Shown here in pieces: positions 20,849 through 29,800 of a stretch of 64,000 nucleotides of DNA; position 1 is the first letter of the stretch, and every line of letters begins with the position of its first letter. The notes beneath the pieces are model-generated. The model worked only from the letters and a program-made list of their open reading frames with translations, did no database searches and was not told the origin of the DNA. Source of the stretch: Mycobacterium cookii (GTDB lineage Bacteria > Actinomycetota > Actinomycetes > Mycobacteriales > Mycobacteriaceae); NCBI RefSeq assembly GCF_010727945.1, contig NZ_AP022569.1, positions 2,108,001 to 2,172,000 on the forward strand, in the 5' to 3' direction. The position numbers and the translations under genes were made by a program.

Positions 20849-21823
20849 ATGTTCATCGCACGGAATCTCATCAGCGCATTCGCCGCCACGGCTATCGCCT
20901 CCAGCGCCGCCGTGGCCCTCAGCCCCACCGCCGCCGCCGACCCGGCGCCGCCGGCACCGATCCCCGCTCAGCAGATCCCGGGCCTGCCGGCGTTGACCGA
21001 ATTGAGCCCGATCATCCAGCAGGCCGCAGGCAACCCGGAGCAGGCGACCCAGCTGCTGATGGCCGCGGCGCAGGCCTTCAGCCATAACCCGACGGCACCC
21101 GAGCAGTCGAAAAGCGTTGCCGAGTCGGTGAATCAGTTCGTCGCGTCGCCGCAGGAGGCCACCTCGACGGCGCACGTCGTCCCGCCGGGCGTGGAGCCTG
21201 GTGCGCAAGCACACCTGCCGACCGGCATCGACCCGGTACACGCTGCGGGCCCGGCGCCCGCGGCGGCACCGGCTGCGGCTGCCGCTCCCGCTCCCGCGAA
21301 CGCCGTGCCGGTGGCAGCCACTCCTCCGGCACCCGCCGGACCGGCGCCGGCCGCCGCCCCGGCACCCGCACCCCCGGCGCCGGCTCCGGCCGCGGCTCCG
21401 GGTTTCAGCCCGGACGCCCCGCCCACACAGGACTTCATGTATCCGTCGATCAGCAACAACTGCGGGTCCGATGGCGGCAACGTGCTGGCGCCCGTTCTGT
21501 CGGTGGCTGGACCCGCCAAGATTCCGGCGCCGGGTCCGGCCGCCGGCCAGACGGCGTACGTGTTCACCGCAATCGGTACATCGGGACCCGCCGACGTGCA
21601 GAAGCTGCCGCTCAATGTCACCTGGGTCAACCTGACCACCGGCAAGTCGGGCAGTGCGACGCTCAAGCCGCAGGCGGACATCAACCCGCAGGGACCGACC
21701 ACGCTGACCGCGACCGTCGACACCGGTTCGGGCAGCATCATGTCGACGGTCTTCGGGCAGGTCACAACCAAGGACAAGCAGTGCCAGTTCATGCCCACCA
21801 TCGGTTCGACGGTGGTGCCCTGA
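20849..21823 (+). CDS. Secreted Ala/Pro-rich protein with C-terminal beta domain (Rv1157c-like)
   Basis: 324 aa. Signal peptide with cleavage after AAA (residue 30); a predicted helical region (AQQIPGLPALTELSPIIQQ, then AAAQAF) is followed by a long Pro/Ala spacer (about 130-190) and a folded C-terminal domain (about 195-324) with two cysteines (NNCGSDGG and KDKQCQFMP) that could form a disulfide. The domain layout resembles mycobacterial wall-exposed proteins. GGGAG lies upstream of the ATG. Function unknown; shares the AQQIPGLP-type N-terminus with its neighbour. Confidence 0.85.
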   Translation: MFIARNLISAFAATAIASSAAVALSPTAAADPAPPAPIPAQQIPGLPALTELSPIIQQAAGNPEQATQLLMAAAQAFSHNPTAPEQSKSVAESVNQFVASPQEATSTAHVVPPGVEPGAQAHLPTGIDPVHAAGPAPAAAPAAAAAPAPANAVPVAATPPAPAGPAPAAAPAPAPPAPAPAAAPGFSPDAPPTQDFMYPSISNNCGSDGGNVLAPVLSVAGPAKIPAPGPAAGQTAYVFTAIGTSGPADVQKLPLNVTWVNLTTGKSGSATLKPQADINPQGPTTLTATVDTGSGSIMSTVFGQVTTKDKQCQFMPTIGSTVVP

Positions 21824-21843
21824 AGCCCTGAGCCTGGTTGATG

Positions 21844-21881
21844 CCGCCGGCGCGCACCCATCGTCGTGTGCGCGTCGGCGG
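21844..21881. terminator. Hairpin between convergent genes, candidate bidirectional terminator
   Basis: Arms CCGCCGGCGCGCAC (21844-21857) and GTGCGCGTCGGCGG (21868-21881) pair with one mismatch around a 10-nt loop, between the secreted-protein gene and the DUF1059 gene. No T-tract. Confidence 0.5.
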
Positions 21882-21889
21882 ATCAGCCG

Positions 21890-22036
21890 TCAGTAGGCCA
21901 TGAAGAGAATCGCGTCCCGGTCGTACTCGAGGCCGGGGTGTGCACTGGCCAGGTGAGCCTGAGTCACCTCAACCAATTCGTCTTCGTCCTTGCCGGTAAG
22001 CGCCTCACCACACGGGCAATTCAGATGTGTCTTCAC
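21890..22036 (-). CDS. DUF1059-type small zinc-finger-like protein
   Basis: 48 aa from GTG 22036: MKTHLNCPCGEALTGKDEDE... with CPCG and a later VEVTQAHLASAH segment, the pattern of DUF1059 proteins (Cys-X-Cys plus two His, possible metal site). GGGAGAGG lies 7 nt upstream and the start overlaps the stop of the HhH-GPD gene as GTGA, so the two are translationally coupled. Function unknown; co-transcription suggests a link to DNA repair or simply compact packing. Confidence 0.8.
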   Translation of the reverse strand: MKTHLNCPCGEALTGKDEDELVEVTQAHLASAHPGLEYDRDAILFMAY

Positions 22037-22623
22037 GTCGCTGCCTCTCCCTTGGCCTTTTTGGCTGCCTTCATATCTTTTTTGTACGACCGGACCCTGT
22101 CGAGCGAACGTGGGTCGGAGATATCGGCGACCGAGATGTGCGAGCCGGCCTTGCCGAATTCGCCTGCCGCGTCCCGCCAACCCTTCGGGGTCACCGCGTA
22201 CTGCTTGCCGAGCAACGCCAAGAAGATGCGCGCCTTCTGCTCCCCGAATCCCGGCAGGCCCTTGAGTCGTCGCAGCAACTCGGGACCGTCAGGGTCGCCC
22301 GCGGTCCAGAGCGCGGATGCATCGCCGTCATAGTCGTCGACGACGATCCGCGCCAGCATCTGGATCCGCTTGGCCATCGAGCCCGGAAACCGGTGTATCG
22401 CAGGCTTTTCCGAGCACAACGCGGCGAACTTGTCCGGGTCGTAGTCGGCGATCTCGGCGGCGTCGAGGCTGCCCAGCCGGTCGGCGATGGTCTTCGGTCC
22501 CGCGAACGCCCGCTCCAGCGGTATCTGCTGGTCTAAGACCATGCCGACCAGCAACGCGAACGGGTTGTCGGACAGAAGTTGATCCGCTTCGGACTCCTGC
22601 GCCAGCCAGAGCTTCACCGCCAT
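22033..22623 (-). CDS. HhH-GPD-type base-excision DNA repair protein
   Basis: 196 aa, helix-hairpin-helix glycosylase-like fold (Rv1156-like as I recall). DNPFALLVGMVLDQQIPLERAF is the N-terminal core helix region and LKGLPGFGEQKARIFLALLG the HhH motif; a clear catalytic Asp in the usual GPD position is not obvious, so it may be a DNA-binding relative rather than an active glycosylase. Basic Lys-rich C-terminus. The ATG at 22623 has a -10 hexamer 6 nt upstream. Confidence 0.85.
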   Translation of the reverse strand: MAVKLWLAQESEADQLLSDNPFALLVGMVLDQQIPLERAFAGPKTIADRLGSLDAAEIADYDPDKFAALCSEKPAIHRFPGSMAKRIQMLARIVVDDYDGDASALWTAGDPDGPELLRRLKGLPGFGEQKARIFLALLGKQYAVTPKGWRDAAGEFGKAGSHISVADISDPRSLDRVRSYKKDMKAAKKAKGEAAT

Positions 22624-22629
22624 GCATGA

Positions 22630-22635
22630 AGACTA
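22630..22635 (-). promoter_or_regulatory. -10 element for leaderless HhH-GPD gene
   Basis: TAGTCT (minus strand) ends 6 nt before the ATG at 22623 and overlaps the stop codon of the upstream secreted-protein gene. Confidence 0.45.
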
Positions 22636-23028
22636 GCCGCCGGGGCACGGCCCCGGAATCCACATGTTCCAACACATGCCCGGCGGCGGTGGCAGCCCGG
22701 GCGGCGCAGGGGCCGGAAGGCTCTGCGGTGGCGGAGGATTGGGCCCCTCATAAATGCCCTGACCTTGATTGGCCCGGTCCGGGGCCACGTGATAGTAGGT
22801 GTGGCAGACGTTCATATCCCACGTCACCGGGTTATAGACGTGGTTCTGGGTGAGGTGGAACAACGAATCGCCCGGGCACCAATGGTTCGGTCCCCAGCAC
22901 ACCCCGTTGACCATCGCGGTGGGCCGACAATCGTCGTCCGCCCGGGCGACACCGGGACCCAGGCCGACCACAGCCACGCCGCCGGACATCAACATCGTCA
23001 CCGCCCACGCTGCGGCTCGCTGCTTCAT
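22633..23028 (-). CDS. Small secreted cysteine-containing protein
   Basis: 131 aa from ATG 23028; signal peptide with cleavage after ARA (residue 30). Mature part has five to six cysteines (DDDCRP, GVCWGP, HWCPGD, MNVCHTYYHV, GMCWNMW, GPCPGG) and a proline-rich C-terminus. The WDMNVCHTYYHV segment recurs in secreted mycobacterial proteins of unknown function. The ATG at 23028 is preferred to an upstream frame because it begins the signal peptide directly. Confidence 0.8.
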   Translation of the reverse strand: MKQRAAAWAVTMLMSGGVAVVGLGPGVARADDDCRPTAMVNGVCWGPNHWCPGDSLFHLTQNHVYNPVTWDMNVCHTYYHVAPDRANQGQGIYEGPNPPPPQSLPAPAPPGLPPPPGMCWNMWIPGPCPGG

Positions 23029-23110
23029 GAGCCGAATGTTCCTCGTTTGCCGTGTCGGGCACATGGGGCAAATTCCCTATTTCCGGCTGTCGGGCGGGTT
23101 GGATAGGCGT

Positions 23111-23512
23111 ATGAGCAGCACACCCGCCCGCTACCTGAGAAACCTCGCCGGGTTCACCGGGCTCTCCTGTCTCGTGATCGGCATCTACCACTTCGCGCTC
23201 GGCACCGCCTCGGTCCCCGGCGCGGCGGACGCCAACGCGACCGTCGACTCCCGTGAGCGGTTCTACTCCGCGTACTTCGCCGGCTACGGCGTCGCGTGGT
23301 TGGCGGCAGCCCGCAGATCTCCGGTGCGCGCCAACGAGGTACGCGCGCTGGCAGGACTCATGTTGATCAGCGCCGTGGGGCGAGCGATCTCGCTGGTCGC
23401 CAACGGACGGCCGCACTGGTTCCAGGAAGTGCTGACCGCCATCGAATTCGTCGTTCCGGCAGCATTTTTCACCCTGGCCGACGCCGACGAGAAGGCTGCG
23501 CCGGTCGCCTAG
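23111..23512 (+). CDS. DUF4345-type membrane protein
   Basis: 133 aa, four hydrophobic segments; the sequence LVIGIYHFALG... RFYSAYFAGYGVAWLAAARRSP... LAGLMLISAVGRAISLVANGRPHWF is typical of DUF4345. ATG at 23111 begins MSSTPARYLRNLAG; the longer frame upstream overlaps the divergent secreted-protein gene. Function unknown. Its stop codon overlaps that of the convergent DUF5302 gene. Confidence 0.82.
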   Translation: MSSTPARYLRNLAGFTGLSCLVIGIYHFALGTASVPGAADANATVDSRERFYSAYFAGYGVAWLAAARRSPVRANEVRALAGLMLISAVGRAISLVANGRPHWFQEVLTAIEFVVPAAFFTLADADEKAAPVA

Positions 23513-23679
23513 CCGCTCTTGCGACGGAACTCGCGGCGGTTTCCGGCGGCGCCGTGCGCGCCCACCTTCTTGTCGCCGCCGTCTTTGTGGTCCGATCGGT
23601 TCGACGATTTCGCGTTCTTACGCTCGAGCGCCTCCCGGAACTTGCGCTTCGTGTCGTCCTCCGACGCCGATTCAGCCAT
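23509..23679 (-). CDS. DUF5302-type small basic protein
   Basis: 56 aa, MAESASEDDTKRKFREALER... ending GNRREFRRKSG; highly charged and probably disordered, as in the actinobacterial DUF5302 family (KRKFREAL at the N-terminus, REFRRKS at the C-terminus). A -10 hexamer lies 6 nt before the ATG. Overlaps the DUF4345 stop by 4 nt. Function unknown. Confidence 0.85.
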   Translation of the reverse strand: MAESASEDDTKRKFREALERKNAKSSNRSDHKDGGDKKVGAHGAAGNRREFRRKSG

Positions 23680-23685
23680 GGCCGA

Positions 23686-23691
23686 AGCCTA
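23686..23691 (-). promoter_or_regulatory. -10 element for leaderless DUF5302 gene
   Basis: TAGGCT (minus strand) ends 6 nt before the ATG at 23679. Confidence 0.45.
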
Positions 23692-23717
23692 GCGGTCCCG
23701 CCGCAGTTCCGGGTACT

Positions 23718-24173
<456 letters not shown>

Positions 24174-24202
24174 CTTAGTCCATCCGGTCGGCATCGGCGT
24201 TC

Positions 24203-24208
24203 TACCAT
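24203..24208 (+). promoter_or_regulatory. -10 element for leaderless DUF1697 gene
   Basis: TACCAT ends 6 nt before the ATG at 24215; divergent to the FDOR promoter about 30 bp away. Confidence 0.5.
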
Positions 24209-24214
24209 CGCGCT

Positions 24215-24757
24215 ATGACCCGGTACGCGGCATTTCTGCGGGGCGTCAACGTCGGTGGCGTCAACCTGAAGATGGCCGAGGTGGCGGCCGCGCTCACCGA
24301 TGCGGGACTCGCCGAGGTACGGACGATTCTGGCCACCGGCAACGTCACGCTCGAGTCGCCGAAGACCGCGGAGGCGGTGCGGGCGACAGCCGAGAAGGCC
24401 CTACGCAAGCAATTCGGCTACGACGCCTGGGTGCTGGTCTACCCGATCAAGAAGGTGCAGAACATCGTCGACGGGTATCCGTTCGACGCGCAAGTCGACG
24501 GCTACCAGTCCTACGTCACGTTCGTCAGCGACAGCGACGTGCTCGACGAACTCGCAGCGCTGGCCAAAGACGCCGGGCCCGACGAGAAGATCAAGCGCGG
24601 CCCGAAGTCCGCGGACGTGATCTATTGGCAGGTACCGAAGAACAAGACGCTGGACAGCACCATCGGCAAGACGATGGGTAACAAGCGGTACAAATCGTCG
24701 ACCACAACCCGCAACCTGCGCACACTGGTCAAGGTGCTGGGCGCTCAGTCTTCGTAG
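24215..24757 (+). CDS. DUF1697 family protein
   Basis: 180 aa. The N-terminus [20 protein letters not shown], then [12 protein letters not shown] and [11 protein letters not shown] are the DUF1697 signature (ALRGINVGG...; GNV). The C-terminal part [20 protein letters not shown] is also conserved. No biochemical role is known. It is divergent from the FDOR gene, and its 3' end overlaps the convergent GntR gene by 13 nt. Confidence 0.88.
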   Translation: MTRYAAFLRGVNVGGVNLKMAEVAAALTDAGLAEVRTILATGNVTLESPKTAEAVRATAEKALRKQFGYDAWVLVYPIKKVQNIVDGYPFDAQVDGYQSYVTFVSDSDVLDELAALAKDAGPDEKIKRGPKSADVIYWQVPKNKTLDSTIGKTMGNKRYKSSTTTRNLRTLVKVLGAQSS

Positions 24758-25110
24758 GCGGCCTCGAGATAACGCACCGCCTCGGCCTTGCCGAGTCCGA
24801 GTCCGTGCGCGACGTCGAGATAGGTCCGTGCCGCTTCTGCCATCGCACTGTCCGACGGGTCGGCCCGAGCGACGAATGTGCCGAAGCGCCCGCGGGTTTC
24901 GACAATCCCGGCGGCTTCCAGCTCGCGGTACGCGCGGGCGACGGTGTTGACGGCCAGTCCCAACCGGCCGGCCAGGTCGCGCACCGTCGGCAGCCGGGTC
25001 CCCGGCGACAGGGTGCCGGCCCGGATCGCCTCGATGATCTGGTTGCGGAGTTGGTCGAACAGCGGTCGTCCCGACTGACCGTCAACCCGCAGCCACTCTC
25101 CGGGTTCCAC
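24745..25110 (-). CDS. GntR-family regulator, YtrA-like short type
   Basis: 121 aa: an N-terminal winged helix ([26 protein letters not shown] ... [20 protein letters not shown], residues 10-82) followed by only about 40 residues, as in YtrA regulators that control ABC or transport operons. GTG at 25110 is used because it opens the conserved N-terminus. The gene is divergent from the sirtuin, and a MIRU-like tandem repeat fills the 200 bp between them. Corresponds to Rv1152 as I recall. Confidence 0.88.
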   Translation of the reverse strand: MEPGEWLRVDGQSGRPLFDQLRNQIIEAIRAGTLSPGTRLPTVRDLAGRLGLAVNTVARAYRELEAAGIVETRGRFGTFVARADPSDSAMAEAARTYLDVAHGLGLGKAEAVRYLEAAYED

Positions 25111-25135
25111 CTGCTCAGTATCCCGCAGTCCACCT

Positions 25136-25307
25136 CATCGCGCCGCGCGCTCTGCATCGTCGCCGGGCTGAATCCATTGCCCGGCTCTCCCCCGCAAGCG
25201 GGAGGTACCCCCACCCCATCGCGCCGCACGCTCTGCATCGTCGCCGGGCTGAATCCATTGCCCGGCTCCTCCGCATCGCGCCGCACGCTCTGCATCGTCG
25301 CCGGGCT
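25136..25307. repeat. MIRU-like tandem repeat, 2 full and 1 partial copy
   Basis: Copies at 25136-25187, 25217-25268 (both 52 bp, one difference) and 25274-25307 (34 bp, truncated). Each contains CGCTCTGCATCGTCGCCGG, the reverse complement of the MIRU core seen at 57520, and GCCGGGC/GCCCGGC arms that can pair. Copies 1 and 2 are separated by a CCCGCAAGCGGG palindrome segment. The array lies in the GntR/sirtuin divergent promoter region, and its last copy runs into the sirtuin -10. Confidence 0.8.
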
Positions 25308-25312
25308 ATCTT
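25307..25312 (+). promoter_or_regulatory. -10 element for leaderless sirtuin gene
   Basis: TATCTT ends 6 nt before the GTG at 25319, directly after the last repeat copy. Confidence 0.5.
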
Positions 25313-25318
25313 GGTGGG

Positions 25319-26032
25319 GTGCGTATCACGGTCTTGTCCGGCGCGGGAATCTCCGCCGAAAGCGGTGTGCCGACCTTCCGCGACGACAAGAACGGACTGT
25401 GGTCCCGGTTCGACCCCTACGAGCTGTCCAGTGTTCAAGGCTGGCAGCGCAATCCCGAGCGGGTGTGGGGTTGGTATCTCTGGCGGCACTACCTGGTCGG
25501 CACCGTCGAGCCCAACGCAGGCCACCGCGCCGTCGCCGCATGGCAGGACCATGCCGAGGTCAGCGTCGTCACGCAGAACGTCGACGACCTGCACGAGCGG
25601 GCAGGCAGCTCACCGGTGCATCACCTGCACGGCAGCTTATTCGACTTCCGTTGTGCGACATGCGATCTGCCCTACACCGGTCAACTTCCACAGATGACGG
25701 AGCCCGCACTGGAAGTCGAGCCGCCGGGTTGCGACTGCGGCGGCTTGATCCGGCCCGACATCGTCTGGTTCGGCGAGGCGCTACCCGAGGGGCCCTGGCA
25801 GCGCGCCGTGGAGGCGACCACGACCGCCGACGTGCTGGTCGTGGTGGGAACCTCAGGCCTCGTCTACCCCGCGGCCGGATTACCTGAGTTGGCGGTGGCC
25901 CGCGGAACGGTTGTCGTGGAGGTCAATCCCGAGCCGACACCGCTGTCCAGCAGCGCCACGGTAACCGTGCGGGAAAGCGCCAGCACGGCGCTGCCGACGC
26001 TGATGCAGCGGTTGCCCGCGCTGCTGAACTAA
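25319..26032 (+). CDS. Sir2-family NAD-dependent protein deacylase (Rv1151c-like)
   Basis: 237 aa class III sirtuin that removes acyl groups from lysine using NAD+. [15 protein letters not shown] (NAD), [12 protein letters not shown], catalytic His104 (HLHGSL), Zn ligands Cys112, Cys115, Cys138, Cys140 and [10 protein letters not shown] are all present. Tyr53 and Arg56 (YLWR) form the YXXR pair that accepts negatively charged acyl groups, so both deacetylase and desuccinylase activity is expected; acetyl-CoA synthetase and histone-like proteins are known mycobacterial targets. Divergent from the GntR gene. Confidence 0.95.
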   Translation: MRITVLSGAGISAESGVPTFRDDKNGLWSRFDPYELSSVQGWQRNPERVWGWYLWRHYLVGTVEPNAGHRAVAAWQDHAEVSVVTQNVDDLHERAGSSPVHHLHGSLFDFRCATCDLPYTGQLPQMTEPALEVEPPGCDCGGLIRPDIVWFGEALPEGPWQRAVEATTTADVLVVVGTSGLVYPAAGLPELAVARGTVVVEVNPEPTPLSSSATVTVRESASTALPTLMQRLPALLN

Positions 26033-26670
26033 CCGGGGCGGCGCGCGCGGCCCAAGACGAATTCCGACACCGGCAGCGGCACCCACGCCGGCAACGCCTG
26101 GTCAGTACGGGTGCGTTCGACTTCGAATCCTGCGGCGCGGATCGAGTTCTCGGTGTGCCGGTGGGCGTGACAGTTACCCGCCAGCCTCGGCCACAGCGTG
26201 GTGACATCGACGAATCGCTGCAGCCTGCCCCGGATCCCCCCGCTGGCCACGTGTTCGAGGTAACGCAGCTCGCCACCGGGGTGCAGCAGCGAGAAGAGTT
26301 GCCGCAGAACAGAATCGGGCTCAGCCACCGAACACAGCACCAGTGAGCACACTACAGCGTCGAATGGTTCGGCCACCGCGAACGTTTCCACCGTGGTATT
26401 CGTCACCTCGATCGGAACGGTTGCGCCGGCAGCAGCGACGCGGGCACGCACAGCCAATCGCTGCTCGGGTTCGACGGCGACGACCTGTGTCACCGAGTCC
26501 GGGTACAGCTCGAAGTTGGTGCCGGTGCCCGCTCCCACCTCGAGGACCCGCCCGGTCAACCCGGCGAGGTTCTGCCGACGCGACTCCCGCATCTGCGCGG
26601 TCTCGTGTGCGGCGATGGTCGGCCAGATGCGAGCGAAGAACGGATGGTCGAGCGTCGTCGATGACGTCAT
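26029..26670 (-). CDS. Class I SAM-dependent methyltransferase (Rv1147-like)
   Basis: 213 aa Rossmann methyltransferase: motif [16 protein letters not shown], acidic AVEPEQ after beta2, and [14 protein letters not shown]. Resembles phosphatidylethanolamine/ubiquinone-type methyltransferases; substrate unknown. ATG at 26670 overlaps the TetR stop as ATGA, making it the third gene of the mmpL13-TetR-methyltransferase operon, so a lipid substrate linked to the transporter is plausible. Its stop overlaps that of the convergent sirtuin gene by 4 nt. Confidence 0.9.
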   Translation of the reverse strand: MTSSTTLDHPFFARIWPTIAAHETAQMRESRRQNLAGLTGRVLEVGAGTGTNFELYPDSVTQVVAVEPEQRLAVRARVAAAGATVPIEVTNTTVETFAVAEPFDAVVCSLVLCSVAEPDSVLRQLFSLLHPGGELRYLEHVASGGIRGRLQRFVDVTTLWPRLAGNCHAHRHTENSIRAAGFEVERTRTDQALPAWVPLPVSEFVLGRARRPG

Positions 26671-27377
26671 ACCGATTGACGTTTCAACGAAGGTCCCATC
26701 GCCGTCAGCCACTCCACCATGTCGTCGGGGGATGCCTCGGCACCCACCAGTCCCGTCACCATATTCCCGGTGAAGACCGCGCGCAGCACCCGGTCGGCAA
26801 AGGCCTCCGCGTCACCGAAGGGCAGATGCGGTTTGGCGATCAGCAGCGAGGCCACGCCGTGCGCGGCACTCCACAACTCCAGGGCGATCGCGGTGGCATC
26901 GCCGGGCGGGAATGTGCCTTCTTCGATCAGCGCCTGCACGGTGGCGCATATGTGCTCGAACGCCGAACTGGCCAGTGCGGCATCGACGTTGCTGCCCGAC
27001 CGCCACTCGCCCATCGTCGCGATCCGGTAGAGCTCCGGGGTCTCGGTGGCAAATCGGATGTAGGCCAGCCCTTGAGCTCGCAACACCTCGACCGTGCTCG
27101 ACTGCGCTGCCGAAACCCGCTGCATCTCTTCGTCCAGCTTTTCGAAGTAGCGGGCGCACACCGCGTCGAGCAGAGCGTCCTTGTCTTGGAAATGCAGGTA
27201 AATCGACGGTGGCGTCACGCCTACGCGTTCGGCCACCGAGCGGATCGACACCGCCTTGGCATGTCCGGTGCCGAGCAGGAGTTCGGTCGCGGCCTCGAGA
27301 ATCTCATCGCGTAACAGGTCGCCGGACCCGCGCGGCGCGCGCCTGCGGCGAAGATTCTCCGTCGCCGGGTTAGCCAC
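26667..27377 (-). CDS. TetR-family regulator of the mmpL13 operon
   Basis: 236 aa; HTH in residues about 20-65 (ILEAATELLLGTG... SIRSVAERVGVTPPSIYLHF) with a C-terminal domain of the TetR_C_33/WHG type. GTG at 27377 overlaps the end of mmpL13 by 8 nt and opens directly before the family N-terminus; an upstream in-frame extension would lie inside mmpL13. It probably represses its own operon through the 25-bp palindrome at 29776-29800. Ligand may be a lipid exported by MmpL13 (inference). Confidence 0.9.
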   Translation of the reverse strand: MANPATENLRRRRAPRGSGDLLRDEILEAATELLLGTGHAKAVSIRSVAERVGVTPPSIYLHFQDKDALLDAVCARYFEKLDEEMQRVSAAQSSTVEVLRAQGLAYIRFATETPELYRIATMGEWRSGSNVDAALASSAFEHICATVQALIEEGTFPPGDATAIALELWSAAHGVASLLIAKPHLPFGDAEAFADRVLRAVFTGNMVTGLVGAEASPDDMVEWLTAMGPSLKRQSV

Positions 27378-29748
27378 TGTCGACGACCGTCGCCGCAGCA
27401 CGTGCGCCGCTGGACGCGGCGGACGTGGACGGAGACCTGTCTTCGAGGCGGTGCCGTCCGGCCGAGGGGTCGACAGTCGCCGACGCGGAATCCGACTCGC
27501 TGATCCCGAACCGATCATGGAGCCACATCAGCGGTTTGGGCGCCCACCAACTCCATCGCCCCAGAACGTGCATGAACGCCGGCACCAAGACCATCCGCAC
27601 CAACGTCGCGTCGGTCAGCACCGCCAGCGTCAGGCCCAGACCGAACATCCGCATGAACGACACCTGCGCAGCGATCAACGCGGCGAACGAAATCGACATC
27701 ACCACCGCGGCGGCGGTGACGACACGACCGGTCCGGGCCAGGCCGAGCGCGACACTCTCGTCGTTCTCGGCGCGAATCCGTCGGCGGTCCGCCGTAGCCG
27801 GGCGGGCCGCGGTGAACGCCAACCAGTACTCCCGAATCCGGGAAACCAGAAACACTTCGTAGTCCATCGACAGGCCGAACGCGACGCAGAACAGCAGCAC
27901 CGGAATGTTGGCGACCAGCGTCTCGCTGGGCGTGGTGCCCAGCGCGTCGAGGTGGCCGTCCTGAAAGATCCACACCAGCGCGCCGAACGCCGCTGTCAGC
28001 GACAAAATGTTGCACACCAACGCTTTCAGCGGTAGCACCACACTGCCGGTGAGCAGGAACAGCAGCACGAAGGCGATGGCGGCTATCAGCCCCAACACCA
28101 GCGGAAGCCGGGCGGTGATCGCTTGCACACTGTCGCGGTTGATCTGAGCCACGCCCGCCATTTCCACCGACCGGCCCGCCGGACCGGGCACGGCGTGCAG
28201 CCGGTCGAGCTGGGTGTCGGAGGCCCGCGAGAACAGCGGTGCGGTACTGGCGACGGTGATAAACGCGCTATCGCGCCCGAGGCCGGTGGCAGCTGACGGC
28301 GGACCCACTTGCTTGCCCCCGACGAACGTCCCGGTCGGCGCCGACACAGCGGAGACGTCAGCGACGCGGGACAGGTCGGCGGCGTAGCGGTTGAGGTCGC
28401 CCGGACGCACCCCTCGAACATCCGGGACGACCACCGGCACCGCCGTCGCCGAGTCATCGGCGAAATCGTGACGCAACTCGTCACCAACCGCATGCGCCGA
28501 TGCCGAAGTCGGCAGCACACGGTCGTCGGGCATTCCCCACTTCACCCCAAGGAAGGGAACCCCAAGCACCAGCAGTAACGCGACGACCGCCAGACCGACT
28601 GGCACGGCTCGCCGCATCACGAATTTTGTCGACCGGTACCAGAACAGTTGCTCTACCGGTTTAGAAGCAGGGTCTGGGCGGCCGAGTATCCGCCGCCCGA
28701 GCCGGCGTACATCCAGCGCGTCCAGCCGCGGCCCGAGCAGCACGATCGCCGCAGGCGTCACAACGATCGCCGCCACCGCGACGAAGGCCACGGTGGCCAC
28801 GCCCGCATAGGCGAAGGACTTCAAGAAGTACATCGGGAAGAGCACCATCACGGCCATCGACAACGCGACAGTGGTCGCCGAGAACAACACGGTGCGGCCC
28901 GCGGTGGCCATGGTCCGGATCAGCGCCAGGTTCGGCTCGCTGCCGTCGGCCAACTCGTCCCGATAGCGGCTGATGATCAACAGCGTGTAGTCGATCGCCA
29001 GGGCCAGCCCCAGCGCACTGCTGAGGTTGAGCGCGTACGTCGACACGTCGGTGCTGAAGCTGATCAGTCGCAGTACCGACATCGAACCGACGATGGCCAG
29101 CCCGCCCAGGACGACCGGTAACGCCGCGGTCAGCAGGCCTCCGAAAACCCAGACCAGCACCAGAAAGCTCAGCGGAATCGCCAGCGACTCCATCAACAAC
29201 AGATCGCGCTCGTTCTGGCGGTTGATCTGGTCGTAGGCCATCGCCACACCGCCGGCACGAACCGTTACGCCGTCGCGGTCGTGGGCGACCTGCGCCGCAA
29301 TGCTCTTGGCGTACTTCTGCGCGTTGTTCTCGCCGCCTTCGAGGTTGGCGACGATCAAGCCGGATTTACCGTCCTTGCTCACCAGGCTGGCAGCCAGGTG
29401 CGACGGACCCGCGGCGGCAGGCCCGGTCCACGCCGAGGCCACGTTGAACACCCCGGGCGACCGCTGCACCTTGTCGACGATGTCGGTGGCGGCGAGACGG
29501 GCCTGGCCGCTCTGCGCGCCGCCCGGCGCGGTCAGCACCATGACCAGCTGCTGATCGCTCTGGCCGAACTTGTCCCCGAGCAACGCGATCGCCCGGGCCG
29601 ACTCGGATGCCGGGTCCTGGAAGCCGCCGGCAGACAGGCTCTTGGCGACCGGCAGTCCGAATACGGCGGCTGCCGCCATCACCAATATCGCCACCGCGAG
29701 AATCCGCCGGGGAGCGGCGATGGCGAGGCGAGCGATTCGCTGCAGCAT
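27370..29748 (-). CDS. mmpL13: MmpL-family RND lipid transporter, intact MmpL13
   Basis: 792 aa inner-membrane exporter with two MMPL repeats, each one helix, a periplasmic porter domain and five clustered helices. Motifs ALAIDYTLLIISRYRDE (first repeat) and GLSMDYEVFLVSRIREY (second) carry the proton-relay Asp-Tyr pairs. A cytoplasmic C-terminal tail of about 60 residues follows. By context (neighbouring methyltransferase, SDR and mcr) it corresponds to M. tuberculosis mmpL13a/mmpL13b, which I recall as two fragments; here the frame is continuous. ATG at 29748 has AAGGA 5 nt upstream. Confidence 0.92.
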   Translation of the reverse strand: MLQRIARLAIAAPRRILAVAILVMAAAAVFGLPVAKSLSAGGFQDPASESARAIALLGDKFGQSDQQLVMVLTAPGGAQSGQARLAATDIVDKVQRSPGVFNVASAWTGPAAAGPSHLAASLVSKDGKSGLIVANLEGGENNAQKYAKSIAAQVAHDRDGVTVRAGGVAMAYDQINRQNERDLLLMESLAIPLSFLVLVWVFGGLLTAALPVVLGGLAIVGSMSVLRLISFSTDVSTYALNLSSALGLALAIDYTLLIISRYRDELADGSEPNLALIRTMATAGRTVLFSATTVALSMAVMVLFPMYFLKSFAYAGVATVAFVAVAAIVVTPAAIVLLGPRLDALDVRRLGRRILGRPDPASKPVEQLFWYRSTKFVMRRAVPVGLAVVALLLVLGVPFLGVKWGMPDDRVLPTSASAHAVGDELRHDFADDSATAVPVVVPDVRGVRPGDLNRYAADLSRVADVSAVSAPTGTFVGGKQVGPPSAATGLGRDSAFITVASTAPLFSRASDTQLDRLHAVPGPAGRSVEMAGVAQINRDSVQAITARLPLVLGLIAAIAFVLLFLLTGSVVLPLKALVCNILSLTAAFGALVWIFQDGHLDALGTTPSETLVANIPVLLFCVAFGLSMDYEVFLVSRIREYWLAFTAARPATADRRRIRAENDESVALGLARTGRVVTAAAVVMSISFAALIAAQVSFMRMFGLGLTLAVLTDATLVRMVLVPAFMHVLGRWSWWAPKPLMWLHDRFGISESDSASATVDPSAGRHRLEDRSPSTSAASSGARAAATVVDSG

Positions 29749-29775
29749 CGGCGTCCTTCCCCTCGAGATACCCAC

Positions 29776-29800
29776 GCTAACTTATCAGCGCTAAGTTAGC
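29776..29800. promoter_or_regulatory. Perfect palindrome GCTAACTTA-N7-TAAGTTAGC, TetR operator of the mmpL13 operon
   Basis: Nine-bp arms are exact, 28 bp upstream of the mmpL13 start. AT-rich in a GC-rich context and of TetR-operator size; the cognate repressor is probably the operon's own second gene. Confidence 0.7.
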
